Positions 9,473-19,016 of a stretch of 57,148 nucleotides of DNA are shown here, in pieces (the first letter of the stretch is position 1; each line of letters begins with the position of its first letter). The DNA is taken from the NCBI RefSeq assembly GCF_004803465.1, contig NZ_SRSF01000014.1:1-57148 (forward strand), written 5' to 3'. A program made the translations under genes and the position numbers. The DNA is from Neolewinella litorea. GTDB taxonomy: Bacteria > Bacteroidota > Bacteroidia > Chitinophagales > Saprospiraceae. A model generated the notes under the pieces. The model searched no databases and was not told the DNA's origin. It worked only from the letters and a program-made list of their open reading frames with translations.

Positions 9473-10387
9473 CTAGACAATGAACTGTCGGAGGTAATCG
9501 TGGCTCTGCCTCAATGAGCGGAGGCGCAGTTCTTCGCTGCCTTCATAAGCCCGGTCTTCAACTTCCACGCAGACGGGCCCGTCGTAGCCAGCGTCCGTCA
9601 GGTGACCGAAGAAGCGGCCCCAGTCGACATCCCCCAGTCCGGGCAACTTCGGCGTATGCCACTGCCCCGGATGCGAGAATACGCCGTGGCGATCGAGTTG
9701 CTCGCGGTCGATCCGCAGGTCCTTGGCGTGAACGTGTATCATCCGGTCCGGATAATCGCGGAACGGCCGCGTGTAATCCATCTGCATCAGTACCAGATGA
9801 CTGGGGTCGTAATTGAGGCCCCACTGCGCGCTGGGGATGTCAGTCCACATGCGCTCCCATACGGCCGGACTCACCGCCAGGTTATTTCCCCCGGGCCATT
9901 CGTCGGCGGTGAAGCGCATCGGGCAATTTTCAATGCCGATCCGAACGTCCTTTACCGCCGCGTGATCCACAAGGGGGCGCCAGGTGGACAGAAAGTCGCC
10001 CCATTGCGCCTCAATGGTCCGGTCCTTGTCGCGGCCCACGAAAGTGGTCACCGTACCGATACCCAGGGCGGCGCTGGCGTCGATGAGGTCGTGAAGGTGG
10101 GCTACCGCCGCTTCCCGGCCGGCGGTGTCGCCGCCCAGGGGATTGGGGTAGTACCCCAGGGAAGAGATGAAAACGCCGTACTTCTCCTGCAGGGACTTGA
10201 TCTCAGCGATGCCCGCCTCGTCCAATCGGGACACATCGACGTGCGTGACGCCCGCGTACCGGCGCTCGGCCTTTCCGGGGGGCCAGCACATGGCTTCCAC
10301 GCAGTCGTAGCCGATGTCGGCGGCGGTGCGCAGTACTTCTTCGAGGGTATAGTCGGGGAGGATGGCGGTAACAAAACCGAGTTGCAT
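9473..10387 (-). CDS. Sugar phosphate isomerase/epimerase (xylose isomerase-like TIM barrel)
   Basis: A 304-residue AP-endonuclease-2 family TIM barrel. Divalent-metal ligands are recognisable in GIENCPMRF (Glu), NYDPSHL (Asp/His), HVHAKD (His) and CVEVEDRAY (Glu). Such enzymes interconvert keto and aldo sugars or sugar acids; the substrate is not readable. It begins 5 bp after the PIG-L deacetylase stop codon, so the two are almost certainly co-transcribed and may act on the same glycan or aminosugar-linked substrate. Confidence 0.85.
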   Translation of the reverse strand: MQLGFVTAILPDYTLEEVLRTAADIGYDCVEAMCWPPGKAERRYAGVTHVDVSRLDEAGIAEIKSLQEKYGVFISSLGYYPNPLGGDTAGREAAVAHLHDLIDASAALGIGTVTTFVGRDKDRTIEAQWGDFLSTWRPLVDHAAVKDVRIGIENCPMRFTADEWPGGNNLAVSPAVWERMWTDIPSAQWGLNYDPSHLVLMQMDYTRPFRDYPDRMIHVHAKDLRIDREQLDRHGVFSHPGQWHTPKLPGLGDVDWGRFFGHLTDAGYDGPVCVEVEDRAYEGSEELRLRSLRQSHDYLRQFIV

Positions 10388-10392
10388 ATTGT

Positions 10393-12888
10393 CTATTTCG
10401 TTTGACCGAGGGCAACCAAGTTAGCAAAAAGGCGGTAGGCACCGGGGACGCCCGCGGGCAATTCCCGGAAGAAGCTGTAGCCGGTATACACGAAGTGGCC
10501 GGAGCCGTATTGGGCCACCAGCAATCCGCCCTCCCGTTCGGGCTCGTCGGGATCGTGGCTGCTCAGCAGGGGGGTATATTCCGGTGCCCATTCGTCGGGG
10601 AAATAAAGACCACGCTCCTGTACCCAACCGTCAAAATCGGCGGCGGTGATCTTGTTCGGGAAGTTCAGGGCCGGGTGATCGGGAGCGAGGATGCGCACGG
10701 GGGCGTTCTCTACCGTGACGCGGTCACGGCTCAGTTGCAGGGGATAGGGCCCGAGGTCCTTTTCGTCGATCTTTAGGCGGCGGTTGGTATTGTACTGCAC
10801 GATGAGCGTACCGCCCTGCTTCACGTAGTTGAGCAGACGGGGCTGGTACACCGGCATCCGGTCGAGGGTATTGTAGGCCCGCACCCCTACCACGATGGCG
10901 TCGTAGCGACTCAGGTCACCTACGGAGGCTTCGGCGTCGTCGATGATGCTTACGTCCAGGCCGATCGCGTTCAGGGCTTCGGGGATGGCATCCCCGGCGC
11001 CGGGCAGGTAACCCACGGTGCGGCCGGCGGTAGCGAGTTCCACGCGGGCAACGGCCGCACCGCCGTCAAGCGTGGCCCGCTGGGTGGGTATGTGGGGGTG
11101 ATCGATGGTAACCAGTCGCCGGGAATACGCTTCCCCGGGCTGGTCCACGAGTTGCAGTCGGGGAGATATCCGGCCTTGCGATTGCCCGGCGGGCGGCGTC
11201 AGCTGGAAGGTGTAGAACCTTTCCTGCCCGCGGCGGTCGAGCTGAACCGACTGGGTGGCGGGTTCCACCGACCAACCCTGCGGTACCTGAAGTTGCAGTT
11301 CCCCCTTGAGTTCAGCGGCGGCGGCGGTGACCTTGACGGTGACCGGAGCCGGCTCGGCACTGGTAAAAAGGTAGCTCGACTCCCCCACTTCGACGAATAC
11401 GGGGGGCAGTAACTCGAAGGGCTGGAATTGCTCACCATCAACCGGATCGGTAAAGTGGTGCCGCACGGGCCGCTTGATGGAAATCACTTCATTGCCGATG
11501 GCCAGGTCGAAAGTGACCTCCAGGGCGTCGTCGGACTCCGCCTTGCCCCGCTGCCGTTGGTCGGTGACGGTGTACATGCCCAACTTCCAGTCCTCTTGCA
11601 GCCAGTACGGACTGCTCGACACGCCGGCCGGGACGATGTAGGTCAGATCGGTGATGAAGGGCTCGGCCTTGGCCAGTTTCGCGGCGGGGGTGGTATCGCG
11701 ATCGGCCAGCCGCAGGCCGCGCAGGGTTACGGGAATATCGCTGCGGTTGGTAGCTTCCACGGCCACGGTCACACTGTCGCCGACGGCCGCGTAGGCTTTT
11801 TCCGTCGTCGGACTCAGGTACAGGCCCAGCGATCCGACGATGATCTCATCCAGTTCGGCGAGTTTGGTCGTTTTCCAGTATCCGTCCTCGAGCTGCGCGA
11901 TCGTCGACCGTAGCGCCAGGAGGGCCGGTACGGAGGCGGCAGGGTGGTCGAAGTCAAAATCGGCCTCGATACTTTCGATCTGCTCGGCTACGGCCCGTCC
12001 GCCGCGCACGCGGCTCCACCCAGTATCGATTCCGGCGAAGGGGTCGTGCTCCGTTCCGGTGGCTTCCCCCTTGAGGAGTTCGAGTTTTTCCTGCTGGTTA
12101 TCGCGGCTACCCGCGCTGCCGAAGCCCTGGCTTTTGTGCTGACTGCGGCTGCGGGCGGCAATCTCGGACACGCTTTCTCCCCGTTTTGGCAGGTAGGTAC
12201 CGATGTCGACGGTGATGACGTCGGTGCTGTCAACGTAGTCGGGCAGTTTGGAATCCCCCCAGCTGTAGGCGTTCCAGTACAGTCGCCGCGGCTGCCAGGG
12301 CTCGACAAACTCCAGTTGCTCGGGAAAGGCTGTGGGGTCACCGGCCAGGTCGAAGGCTTCGCGGCCGATGAGGGCCGAGGCCGTATGGTGACCGTGGGTG
12401 GATCCGGGCGCGCGGGGGTCGAAGCGTAGGATTACGACGTCGGGGCGCCACTGCCGGATCACCCACACGGCATCGGCCAGCACCTGCTGCTTGTCCCAGA
12501 TCGTAAAGGTTTCATCGGGGTGCTTGGAGTAGCCGAAGTCGTTGGCCCGGGTAAAGAACTGCTTGCCCCCGTCGATGCGGCGCGCGGCCAGGAGTTCCTG
12601 CGTGCGGGTCAGGCCGAGGAGTTCGCTGATGTCCGGGGCGATGAGGTTTTGTCCGCCGTCGCCGCGGGTCAGGCTCAGGTAAGCCGTTTCCACCTTGTCC
12701 ACGTTAGCCAGGTAGGCGATCATGCGGGTATTCTCGTCGTCGGGGTGGGCGGCCACGTAGAGCGCGGAGCCGACCACGCCCAGCTTCTGGATGGCCGCGT
12801 GGAGTTCACCGGAGGAGGGCCGCGGTGGCGACTGGGCGAACAGGGAACTCAGGGCAAGGAGGGCGGCCAGGGTGGGGAGTATTCTCAC
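10393..12888 (-). CDS. Secreted PIG-L family deacetylase, large multidomain form
   Basis: An 831-residue exported protein with an N-terminal signal peptide (LAALLALSSLFAQ). Residues about 35-260 are the zinc-dependent LmbE/PIG-L deacetylase domain, with AHPDDENTRM and STHGHHTAS supplying the metal ligands. The middle is beta-rich with an Ig-like/NPCBM-associated appearance. The last 250 residues resemble a class-I glutamine amidotransferase-like fold (YDAIVVGVRAYNTLD, GTLIVQYNT). These enzymes remove N-acetyl groups from amino sugars. The next gene downstream is a sugar isomerase 5 bp away. Confidence 0.85.
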   Translation of the reverse strand: MRILPTLAALLALSSLFAQSPPRPSSGELHAAIQKLGVVGSALYVAAHPDDENTRMIAYLANVDKVETAYLSLTRGDGGQNLIAPDISELLGLTRTQELLAARRIDGGKQFFTRANDFGYSKHPDETFTIWDKQQVLADAVWVIRQWRPDVVILRFDPRAPGSTHGHHTASALIGREAFDLAGDPTAFPEQLEFVEPWQPRRLYWNAYSWGDSKLPDYVDSTDVITVDIGTYLPKRGESVSEIAARSRSQHKSQGFGSAGSRDNQQEKLELLKGEATGTEHDPFAGIDTGWSRVRGGRAVAEQIESIEADFDFDHPAASVPALLALRSTIAQLEDGYWKTTKLAELDEIIVGSLGLYLSPTTEKAYAAVGDSVTVAVEATNRSDIPVTLRGLRLADRDTTPAAKLAKAEPFITDLTYIVPAGVSSSPYWLQEDWKLGMYTVTDQRQRGKAESDDALEVTFDLAIGNEVISIKRPVRHHFTDPVDGEQFQPFELLPPVFVEVGESSYLFTSAEPAPVTVKVTAAAAELKGELQLQVPQGWSVEPATQSVQLDRRGQERFYTFQLTPPAGQSQGRISPRLQLVDQPGEAYSRRLVTIDHPHIPTQRATLDGGAAVARVELATAGRTVGYLPGAGDAIPEALNAIGLDVSIIDDAEASVGDLSRYDAIVVGVRAYNTLDRMPVYQPRLLNYVKQGGTLIVQYNTNRRLKIDEKDLGPYPLQLSRDRVTVENAPVRILAPDHPALNFPNKITAADFDGWVQERGLYFPDEWAPEYTPLLSSHDPDEPEREGGLLVAQYGSGHFVYTGYSFFRELPAGVPGAYRLFANLVALGQTK

Positions 12889-12944
12889 GCGTCGGGAGGT
12901 TGGGTACTAAAACAATAAAGACAGCTCAATGGTAAAGGTAGTTG

Positions 12945-13784
12945 ATGCTGGACCAGATATGCAGGGCCCTGAGCGACGGTAGCGGATTGCCGGACTACTG
13001 GCGGCAAAGCGCCGCCAGCCGCCAGGCCATGGACTGCTCCGTCAGTCGTCACGCCTACGGGCCCCACCGCCGCCAATACCTCCTGCTGCTCGAACCACCG
13101 GGCACCAGGCCCACCGATCCCCTACCCTGGGCATTCTACTTCCACGGTGGGGGCTGGACCTTTGGCACCCCTGAGGCCTTCTCTCCCGCCGCCCGCCCCT
13201 GGCTGGCGGCGGGCTTCCGCGTGGTGCTGCCCAGCTACCGGCGGCCGCCCCGGTACTGGCTCCCCGAAATCGCCTCGGATTGCCGGGCCGCGGTGGCCTT
13301 TACCGCCCAATGGGCCCGCGAGACCGGCCGGCCGCTCTCCACCCCGCAGGTAGGCGGCATCAGCGCGGGGGGGCACCTGGCTGCCCTGTTGGCGCTGCGT
13401 CCCGACTGGTGGACCAAGGCCGGGTGGCATGCCGGACCGGACAAGGCGCTGCTGTGCGCCGCGCCACTTGACCTGGGCCTGCTGCGCCCTTCCTTTCTCT
13501 TTCACCGCCACCGCACTTTGAGTCCGCTCGCCGATCTATCCACCGCCGTAGGCACCCAATGGCTTCTCCTGCACGGCACGCACGACGGGCTGGTGGCGTT
13601 CGGCCACTCCCGTGCGTTCGTGGACGGCCTGTCGGTAGCGGGAGCCGACGCCCGCCTGATCACCCTGCCGGGAGGGGGACACCTTGACGCGGGCCGGTGG
13701 ACGTACGACGACCGTCACCCTACCGCGGAGCTTATTGCGGAATTTGTCCGTCCAGCCGGTCCAGCCCCTCGCGGGCCAGGGTAA
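12945..13784 (+). CDS. Alpha/beta hydrolase, HSL-like esterase/lipase
   Basis: A 279-residue hydrolase without signal peptide. It shows the oxyanion-hole motif HGGGWTFG, the nucleophile elbow GISAGGHLA (GxSxG), an Asp in HGTHDGLVAF and the catalytic His in GGGHLDAG, all in the order of hormone-sensitive-lipase-type esterases. The ATG at 12945 is chosen; a TTG three bases earlier extends it by one residue. Its 3' end overlaps the 3' end of the opposite-strand TPR gene by 53 bp. The preferred ester substrate is unknown. Confidence 0.82.
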   Translation: MLDQICRALSDGSGLPDYWRQSAASRQAMDCSVSRHAYGPHRRQYLLLLEPPGTRPTDPLPWAFYFHGGGWTFGTPEAFSPAARPWLAAGFRVVLPSYRRPPRYWLPEIASDCRAAVAFTAQWARETGRPLSTPQVGGISAGGHLAALLALRPDWWTKAGWHAGPDKALLCAAPLDLGLLRPSFLFHRHRTLSPLADLSTAVGTQWLLLHGTHDGLVAFGHSRAFVDGLSVAGADARLITLPGGGHLDAGRWTYDDRHPTAELIAEFVRPAGPAPRGPG

Positions 13785-14739
13785 ATTCGGGGGCCATGCG
13801 CAGGGCCGTCTCGTAATCCCGGCGGGCGGCATCCGTATTGCCCAGCAACTCGCTGGCGTAGCCGCGGTAGAAGAAGGCGCGAATGTGGATGGGATCGTTC
13901 TTGATCACGATGTTGAATTCGTCGTAGGCGCGTTCCACGCTGTCCAACTCCATGAGCAGGAGTCCCGCGTTAAAATTACCGGCCACGTACTGCCGGTCGA
14001 TGATGCTGGCACGCCGGTATTCGGCTATAGCCCGGTCCAGGTCGCCGCGGTCGCGGTAGTAGTCAGCCCGCGCGTGCAGGGCGATGACGTCTTGGGGGTT
14101 GATGGCCACTGCCGCGTCGAAGTACTCCCCGGCCCGCGCATTGCCCTGGGCGGCCAGCAGGTCTCCGAGCAGGAGGTAGGCGTCGGTCATATCGGGGTCG
14201 ATCTGCGTGGCCTCCTCGGCGGCGTTGATGGCGCGGGTGGTGTCGCCAGTTTCTTCAAAAACCTGCCCCAACAGGTAATAGGCCTCGGGATTGCGCGGAT
14301 CAAGTCGGACGGCTTCGTTGAGGGAGGCCAGGGCATCGTCGTACTGCTTCAGGATTAACTGGGTTTCGGCCAGCCGAAGGTGGGTTTCGAGGCGTTCGGG
14401 GTCAAGGCGGACGGCGCGTTCCAAGGTGCGCAGGGCCAGTCGGCTGCGGTAATAGTCGAGGTAAACGTCGGCCAGCTCGTAGTGGTAATCCACGTTGGTA
14501 CTGTCGAGCGACAGGGCGGTGGTCAGGTCGTTGATTGCCCCGTCGTAGTTTTCCAGGTCGTAATACATACTGGCCCGCTGGCGGTAGAGTTCTGGCTCAT
14601 CGGGCTGGCGGGCGATGGCCGCCGTGAGGCGCTCGATGCCGGGGTCACCGGCCGCGGCGGCATTGGGGGCTTCCTCGGGGGTGTCCGGCCCGCAGGCGAG
14701 CAGACCGATCAGCAGCAGGGGAAGGCAGTAACGCAACAT
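13732..14739 (-). CDS. TPR-repeat lipoprotein
   Basis: A 335-residue protein with a lipoprotein signal (LLLIGLLAC, Cys at the lipobox). It consists almost wholly of tetratricopeptide repeats, roughly eight units from residue 35 to the end, with typical helices such as EAYYLLGQVFEETGDTTRAI. It is likely a periplasmic or outer-membrane scaffold for protein contacts. The frame is open to 14799, but the ATG at 14739 gives the proper signal peptide. The last 53 bp overlap the convergent esterase gene. Confidence 0.85.
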   Translation of the reverse strand: MLRYCLPLLLIGLLACGPDTPEEAPNAAAAGDPGIERLTAAIARQPDEPELYRQRASMYYDLENYDGAINDLTTALSLDSTNVDYHYELADVYLDYYRSRLALRTLERAVRLDPERLETHLRLAETQLILKQYDDALASLNEAVRLDPRNPEAYYLLGQVFEETGDTTRAINAAEEATQIDPDMTDAYLLLGDLLAAQGNARAGEYFDAAVAINPQDVIALHARADYYRDRGDLDRAIAEYRRASIIDRQYVAGNFNAGLLLMELDSVERAYDEFNIVIKNDPIHIRAFFYRGYASELLGNTDAARRDYETALRMAPEFTLAREGLDRLDGQIPQ

Positions 14740-14787
14740 TGGTTTTCTTTGTGGGGGGTATATAACACCCAAGTCCCCGAAATTCCT

Positions 14788-15798
14788 ATGCCGGACCAAC
14801 CGCCCCTAGTCGAATGTGTCGTCAACGTCAGCGAAGGCCGCGACGCCACTACCCTTGACGCGATCGTGGCGGCCGTGAGCGCGGTGGAGGGTTGCCATCT
14901 GCTGCACCGGGATGTAGGCCCCGGAGCCCACCGCACCGTTTTCACTTTCGCCGGGACACCGGAGGCGGTCTTTTCGGCAGCCGAGAAAGTCTACAGCGTA
15001 GCCGCGGAGCGCATTGATATGCGGCAGCACCGGGGGAGTCATCCGCGCAGCGGGGCAGTGGACGTCTGCCCCTTCGTGCCGATTTCCGGCGTGGACATGG
15101 AGGAACTCAGGGCGCGGACGCGGGTGCTCGCCCAAGTGGTTGCCGAGCGCTATGATCTGCCGGTATTCCTTTATGCCTCCAGTGCTTCGGTTCCCGGGCG
15201 GTCAAACCTGGCCGAGGTGCGGCGGGGGGAGTATGAAGGTTTGGCCGCGAAACTTCAGCTTCCCGACTGGCAGCCCGACTTCGGTCCGGCAGTGCCCCAC
15301 CCCCGGCTCGGGGCCACGATAATGGGAGCTCGCCCCTTTCTCATTGCCTGGAACATCAATCTCGCACCGGAAGCCACCCTGGCCCAGGCCCGCCAACTGG
15401 CCGGTCGCCTTAGGGGCAGCGGAGTGAAAGGGAGACCCGGACTCTTTCCTGGACTGAAGGCCATCGGCTGGCACATCGAGGAGTATGGCCGGTGCCAGGT
15501 GAGCTGCAACGTGGTGGAACCGGATAATACGGCCCTTGCCCGTGTGTACCTCACCGCGGTAAGTCTGGCTGAGGGGATGGGGGTACGCGTAACCGGTTCA
15601 GAGCTGATCGGACTGATCCCGGCACGGCACCTGCGCGCCGCCGCCCGCGGCTTCTGCTTTGAGGGGGGATACGAGGAAGAGATGGACACGGCCGTCACCG
15701 TGCTCGGACTGAACGACCTGCGGCCCTTTAATTGGCGTGAGCGTGTGTTGGAAGAGGTATATCGTGCCGCCGCGCAAACAGATCGTCGGAGCCGATGA
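14788..15798 (+). CDS. Glutamate formimidoyltransferase
   Basis: A 336-residue enzyme transferring the formimino group of N-formimidoyl-L-glutamate to tetrahydrofolate in histidine breakdown. Family landmarks are VECVVNVSEGRD at the start, HRDVGPGAHRTVFTFAG, PRSGAVDVCPFVPI, PHPRLGATIMGARPFLIAWNINL and GSELIGLIP. It is the stand-alone transferase, without the fused cyclodeaminase of vertebrate FTCD. The frame is open further upstream, but the ATG at 14788 fits the family start. It is divergent from the TPR gene and overlaps the convergent membrane-protein gene by 71 bp. No hut genes are in view. Confidence 0.88.
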   Translation: MPDQPPLVECVVNVSEGRDATTLDAIVAAVSAVEGCHLLHRDVGPGAHRTVFTFAGTPEAVFSAAEKVYSVAAERIDMRQHRGSHPRSGAVDVCPFVPISGVDMEELRARTRVLAQVVAERYDLPVFLYASSASVPGRSNLAEVRRGEYEGLAAKLQLPDWQPDFGPAVPHPRLGATIMGARPFLIAWNINLAPEATLAQARQLAGRLRGSGVKGRPGLFPGLKAIGWHIEEYGRCQVSCNVVEPDNTALARVYLTAVSLAEGMGVRVTGSELIGLIPARHLRAAARGFCFEGGYEEEMDTAVTVLGLNDLRPFNWRERVLEEVYRAAAQTDRRSR

Positions 15799-16222
15799 AG
15801 TAAGACCGGCCGTCGCGCATACGGATGCAGACGCCACGGCGACCACCGAAGTCGATGCAGCGAAAACGGGAAGAGGGGTCAATGAGCGCGCCGGACCACC
15901 GGGCCGAGGGGGTGACGTCCACGAAGGAACAGTCGGCCATCTCCGCGGTGGACAATTTCACGCGGCTGCCGATGATGCCCTTGGTCCGCACCTTGAGGTA
16001 TTTCTTGTTGATCTTGATGCGCAGCCTTGAACTGTAGACCCCGTACCAGCCGAGAGCGAGCAGCAGGGCGATGCACCCGGTAATGGCCGCGTCGTAGGTA
16101 GTGATCCCGTTGAAGAAGGTGATGACGATCCGGTAGAGTACCAGGACAGACATCAGGAGGAGCAGGGCTATGAACCCGGGGTTACGGAAGCGTTGCTCTT
16201 CTTTGAAATAGGTTTTAGGCAT
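15728..16222 (-). CDS. Small two-TM membrane protein of unknown function
   Basis: A 164-residue protein with two adjacent transmembrane segments (residues about 16-35 and 44-62), followed by a soluble beta-rich, PH-like domain of about 95 residues (KYLKVRTKGIIGSRVKL, GRSYFIGSDDLF). Such architecture is common for Bacteroidota hypothetical membrane proteins with a PH-like tail. I do not recognise a specific family. The C-terminal 71 bp lie antisense to the end of the formimidoyltransferase gene. Confidence 0.7.
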   Translation of the reverse strand: MPKTYFKEEQRFRNPGFIALLLLMSVLVLYRIVITFFNGITTYDAAITGCIALLLALGWYGVYSSRLRIKINKKYLKVRTKGIIGSRVKLSTAEMADCSFVDVTPSARWSGALIDPSSRFRCIDFGGRRGVCIRMRDGRSYFIGSDDLFARRHDIPLPTHAHAN

Positions 16223-16260
16223 GGTGAGGTCGTCTAATGAATAGATTAAACGACGCAGCT

Positions 16261-16274
16261 TAAACTTTAGTTTA
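16261..16274. promoter_or_regulatory. Perfect dyad TAAACTTTAGTTTA, candidate operator
   Basis: The 14-bp dyad (arms TAAACT/AGTTTA) lies in the 81-bp AT-rich gap between the start of the membrane-protein gene and the stop of the T9SS protein gene, about 39 bp upstream of the former's ATG. Near-copies GTTTACATTAAGTTAAC follow at once. Position and symmetry suggest a regulator site, but it could be chance in AT-rich DNA. Confidence 0.3.
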
Positions 16275-16303
16275 CCCTGAGTTTACATTAAGTTAACATT
16301 GGA

Positions 16304-17707
16304 TTAATTCTTCACCACCCTCAGTTGCTCATCCCCCCAGTGCACTACATAGACCCCTACCGGCAGTGACTCTACTTCCAGAATGGCCTGCTGCCCCTGG
16401 ACGGTGATGTTCAGTTGCTGGCTCACGTCGCGGCCCTGCAGGTCGAAAATGCGGGGCTGGCCGGGCAGTTCGGCGTTGCTGCGCACCGTAAGGCGGTTGG
16501 TGAACGGATTGGGGAAGGTGGACAGTCCGGTTGCCGGAGCTTCCCAGGTAGCGGTGACTACGGCGGAGTAGTTAACGGTGCCGTCGAAGTCTACCTGCGC
16601 CACCCGGTAAAAATTGCTGCCCGGGACGGGTGTGCGGTCCAGCGAAGAGAAGGCGGCGTAGAGGTTACGCGTGCCGTTGCCGGCCACTTCGTCCAGGGCT
16701 TCCCAGTTGGTGCCGTCGATAGAGCGCTCCACGCGGAAGTAGTCGTTCTCCGTTTCGGAAGCCACCTCCCAGTGGAGTTCCACGCCCGTTGCCTTAGTGA
16801 CGGCGCGGAAGTCTAGCCAGTCTACCGGGGCTGGGGCGTCGGATACTACGAAGAATTGATTGTTTTCGCTGACCCGCAGGCAGGTCGGGCTTCCTCCGCT
16901 GGTTTTGATCCCGGTGAGCGTGTTGCCCACAAAAGTGGAGGGGGTAACGGTAGTGGTATTGTAGTCGACGCCGTACACCTGGTATTCCCCGGCGTTCAAG
17001 GTGCGAAAATCAGCGGCGGGGGACTGGGCAACAATGTTCTCCGTACCGAAATCAGTCGCCAAAAACGTATAGGCGTGATTGGTGGCGAGGGGGGTGCCCT
17101 GATAGAGTATGGGATCGGCCGGATCCATAGAAAGCGTATAATTCTGGCCCGATCCTGGAATGAGACTATTTTGGATCCCCACGAAAATAAAATACTTCTG
17201 ACCGCCGGTCACTTCAAAGGTGATACCGGGCCGGCTCCTACCATCAACTGTGGCACTCGATGCAACCCAGTTATCGCAATTGGCATCAACTATGGTCGTG
17301 CCCCGAAATACAGAAAATGTAGTGTTTATATTCGAAGGATTGGACTTATTGAGGCTCACTGTTCCGCTCCGATCGGGTTGGAAGGTGTACAGATCGTATT
17401 TGACGTTCGTATTGGTAGCAACACAGGACTCCGGAGCCTCGGGGCTTCCCGCTGTATTGGCGCGGAAATTTTTTGTAGCTGGATCAGTCGACTGCAAAAC
17501 TCCGCTGAATGAAGTTATCTCGTTCCCAGTCAGAGGGTACACCGCGAGTTGTGTTTCCGAGGTGCCGGCCTCACCACCCAAAATAAAGTCATTGGTCCCG
17601 ACGCGGTTAATCACCGTCTGGCAGGACCCACTCTGGGCGGACACGAGAAAAGGAAGCAGGAGGGCGCCGGCTACCAATAGCTGGCGGAGGTTGTGTAGTT
17701 TGTTCAT
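16304..17707 (-). CDS. Secreted protein with T9SS type A sorting domain
   Basis: A 467-residue exported protein. A signal peptide ends LVSAQ. Residues about 80-205 form a beta-sandwich like those of pre-peptidase C-terminal domains (DLYTFQPDRSGTVSL, YFIFVGIQ). The section from about 290 to 385 is fibronectin-like (VELHWEVASETENDYFRVERS). The C-terminal 75 residues are a type A sorting domain (LSTFPNPFTNRL ... YVVHWGDEQLRVVKN). It should be exported by the T9SS. No catalytic motif was seen, so it is probably structural or adhesive. Confidence 0.85.
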   Translation of the reverse strand: MNKLHNLRQLLVAGALLLPFLVSAQSGSCQTVINRVGTNDFILGGEAGTSETQLAVYPLTGNEITSFSGVLQSTDPATKNFRANTAGSPEAPESCVATNTNVKYDLYTFQPDRSGTVSLNKSNPSNINTTFSVFRGTTIVDANCDNWVASSATVDGRSRPGITFEVTGGQKYFIFVGIQNSLIPGSGQNYTLSMDPADPILYQGTPLATNHAYTFLATDFGTENIVAQSPAADFRTLNAGEYQVYGVDYNTTTVTPSTFVGNTLTGIKTSGGSPTCLRVSENNQFFVVSDAPAPVDWLDFRAVTKATGVELHWEVASETENDYFRVERSIDGTNWEALDEVAGNGTRNLYAAFSSLDRTPVPGSNFYRVAQVDFDGTVNYSAVVTATWEAPATGLSTFPNPFTNRLTVRSNAELPGQPRIFDLQGRDVSQQLNITVQGQQAILEVESLPVGVYVVHWGDEQLRVVKN

Positions 17708-17882
17708 AGTCTATCAGGCAAAAGAAGCGTGCCACGCAAAAGCGCGCACTGAAACACCAGTTCGCGGGGCGGCGAATGCGGGTGTAAATTACACATTAGT
17801 ACACGGTTAGCCCCCCACCGGTTTGGCCGCGAAAAGTTAAAGCCGGTTAACGGCATACTCAAAAAGGCTACCTTCTACCCTT

Positions 17883-19016
17883 ATGCGAATAATAATCTAC
17901 CTGCTGGCAACGGCGATCCTGACCGCAACCGGTTGCCGGCAAACCGCGCCCCTACCCACTTCAGAAGCTACCGGAGCCGGGGACTCTCCCTGGCTTACGG
18001 GCTTTGAGAAGCCCGCCACCAATCCGATCATGCGGGCCGACAGCAACTACCGGTTCACTGATCCCCTGACCGGGAAATCGGTCAAATGGCAGCGAGCCGA
18101 CGTATTCAATCCGGGGGCTGTGGTGCGAGGCGACAGCGTTTACCTCTTTTTCCGGGCCGAAGACAACCCCCGCGCCATCCTCGGGCGGCGCACCAGTCGT
18201 ATCGGCCTGGCTGCAAGTGCCGACGGCATAAACTTCACCCGCCGGCCGGAACCCGTGCTCTACCCCGCCCCCGATAACAACCGGGAATTCGAAGAGCCGG
18301 GTGGCTGCGAAGACCCCCGCGTAGTGGCCCTGGAAGACGGCCGCTACCTCATGCTCTATACCGGCTGGAACCAGGACGTGGCTCGTCTGTGCTCGGCCAC
18401 CTCCACCGACCTGGTCAACTGGACGAAACACGGACCGGTATTCCAGGAAGCCTACGGGGGCAAGTTTCACGACACCTGGTCCAAATCCGGGTCGGTGGTC
18501 TGCGAACTGAACGATGAAGGTCAACTGGAGGCCGTATCCATCAACGGAAAGTACTGGATGTACTGGGGTGACGCGGTCGTGGGACTGGCCTACAGCGACG
18601 ACCTGCTCGACTGGACGCCCGTGCTGAACCCCGACAGCACCCTCTACGACCCCCTGCCGCGGCGGCGCGGCACCTTCGACAGCGGCCTGAGCGAACCCGG
18701 TCCACCCGCCCTGCTCACCGACGCGGGCATTCTGGTGCTCTACAACGGAAAGAACGAGGAGGTGGATTCACTCCGCTCCATGGCCATGGGCCCGGGGGCC
18801 TACTGCGGCGGACAGGCCCTCTTCAGTGCGGAGGATCCGACCGTGCTGCTGGACCGGATGGATGAGCCCTTTATCTGCCCGTCCCTGCCCCACGAGGTCA
18901 GCGGGCAATACGCCTCGGGCACGACCTTCATCGAGGGGCTGGTCTATTTCAAGGGCAAATGGTACCTGTACTACGGTACGGCCGATTCCATGATCGGGGT
19001 GGCCGTGCGCGATTAG
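17883..19016 (+). CDS. GH130-type glycoside hydrolase/phosphorylase lipoprotein
   Basis: A 377-residue protein with a lipoprotein signal (TATGC lipobox). It folds as a five-bladed beta-propeller judged by repeated motifs: FNPGAVVRGDSVYLFFRAEDN, GGCEDPRVVALEDGRYLMLYTGW, SGSVV, YWGD, GLSEPGPPALLTDAGILVLYNG. These match GH130 enzymes that cleave or phosphorolyse beta-mannosides; the GCEDPR motif is the usual catalytic Asp region. Export and a lipid anchor fit glycan scavenging at the cell surface or in the periplasm. The stop overlaps the stop of the opposite gene by 3 bp of a 4-bp overlap. Confidence 0.82.
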   Translation: MRIIIYLLATAILTATGCRQTAPLPTSEATGAGDSPWLTGFEKPATNPIMRADSNYRFTDPLTGKSVKWQRADVFNPGAVVRGDSVYLFFRAEDNPRAILGRRTSRIGLAASADGINFTRRPEPVLYPAPDNNREFEEPGGCEDPRVVALEDGRYLMLYTGWNQDVARLCSATSTDLVNWTKHGPVFQEAYGGKFHDTWSKSGSVVCELNDEGQLEAVSINGKYWMYWGDAVVGLAYSDDLLDWTPVLNPDSTLYDPLPRRRGTFDSGLSEPGPPALLTDAGILVLYNGKNEEVDSLRSMAMGPGAYCGGQALFSAEDPTVLLDRMDEPFICPSLPHEVSGQYASGTTFIEGLVYFKGKWYLYYGTADSMIGVAVRD

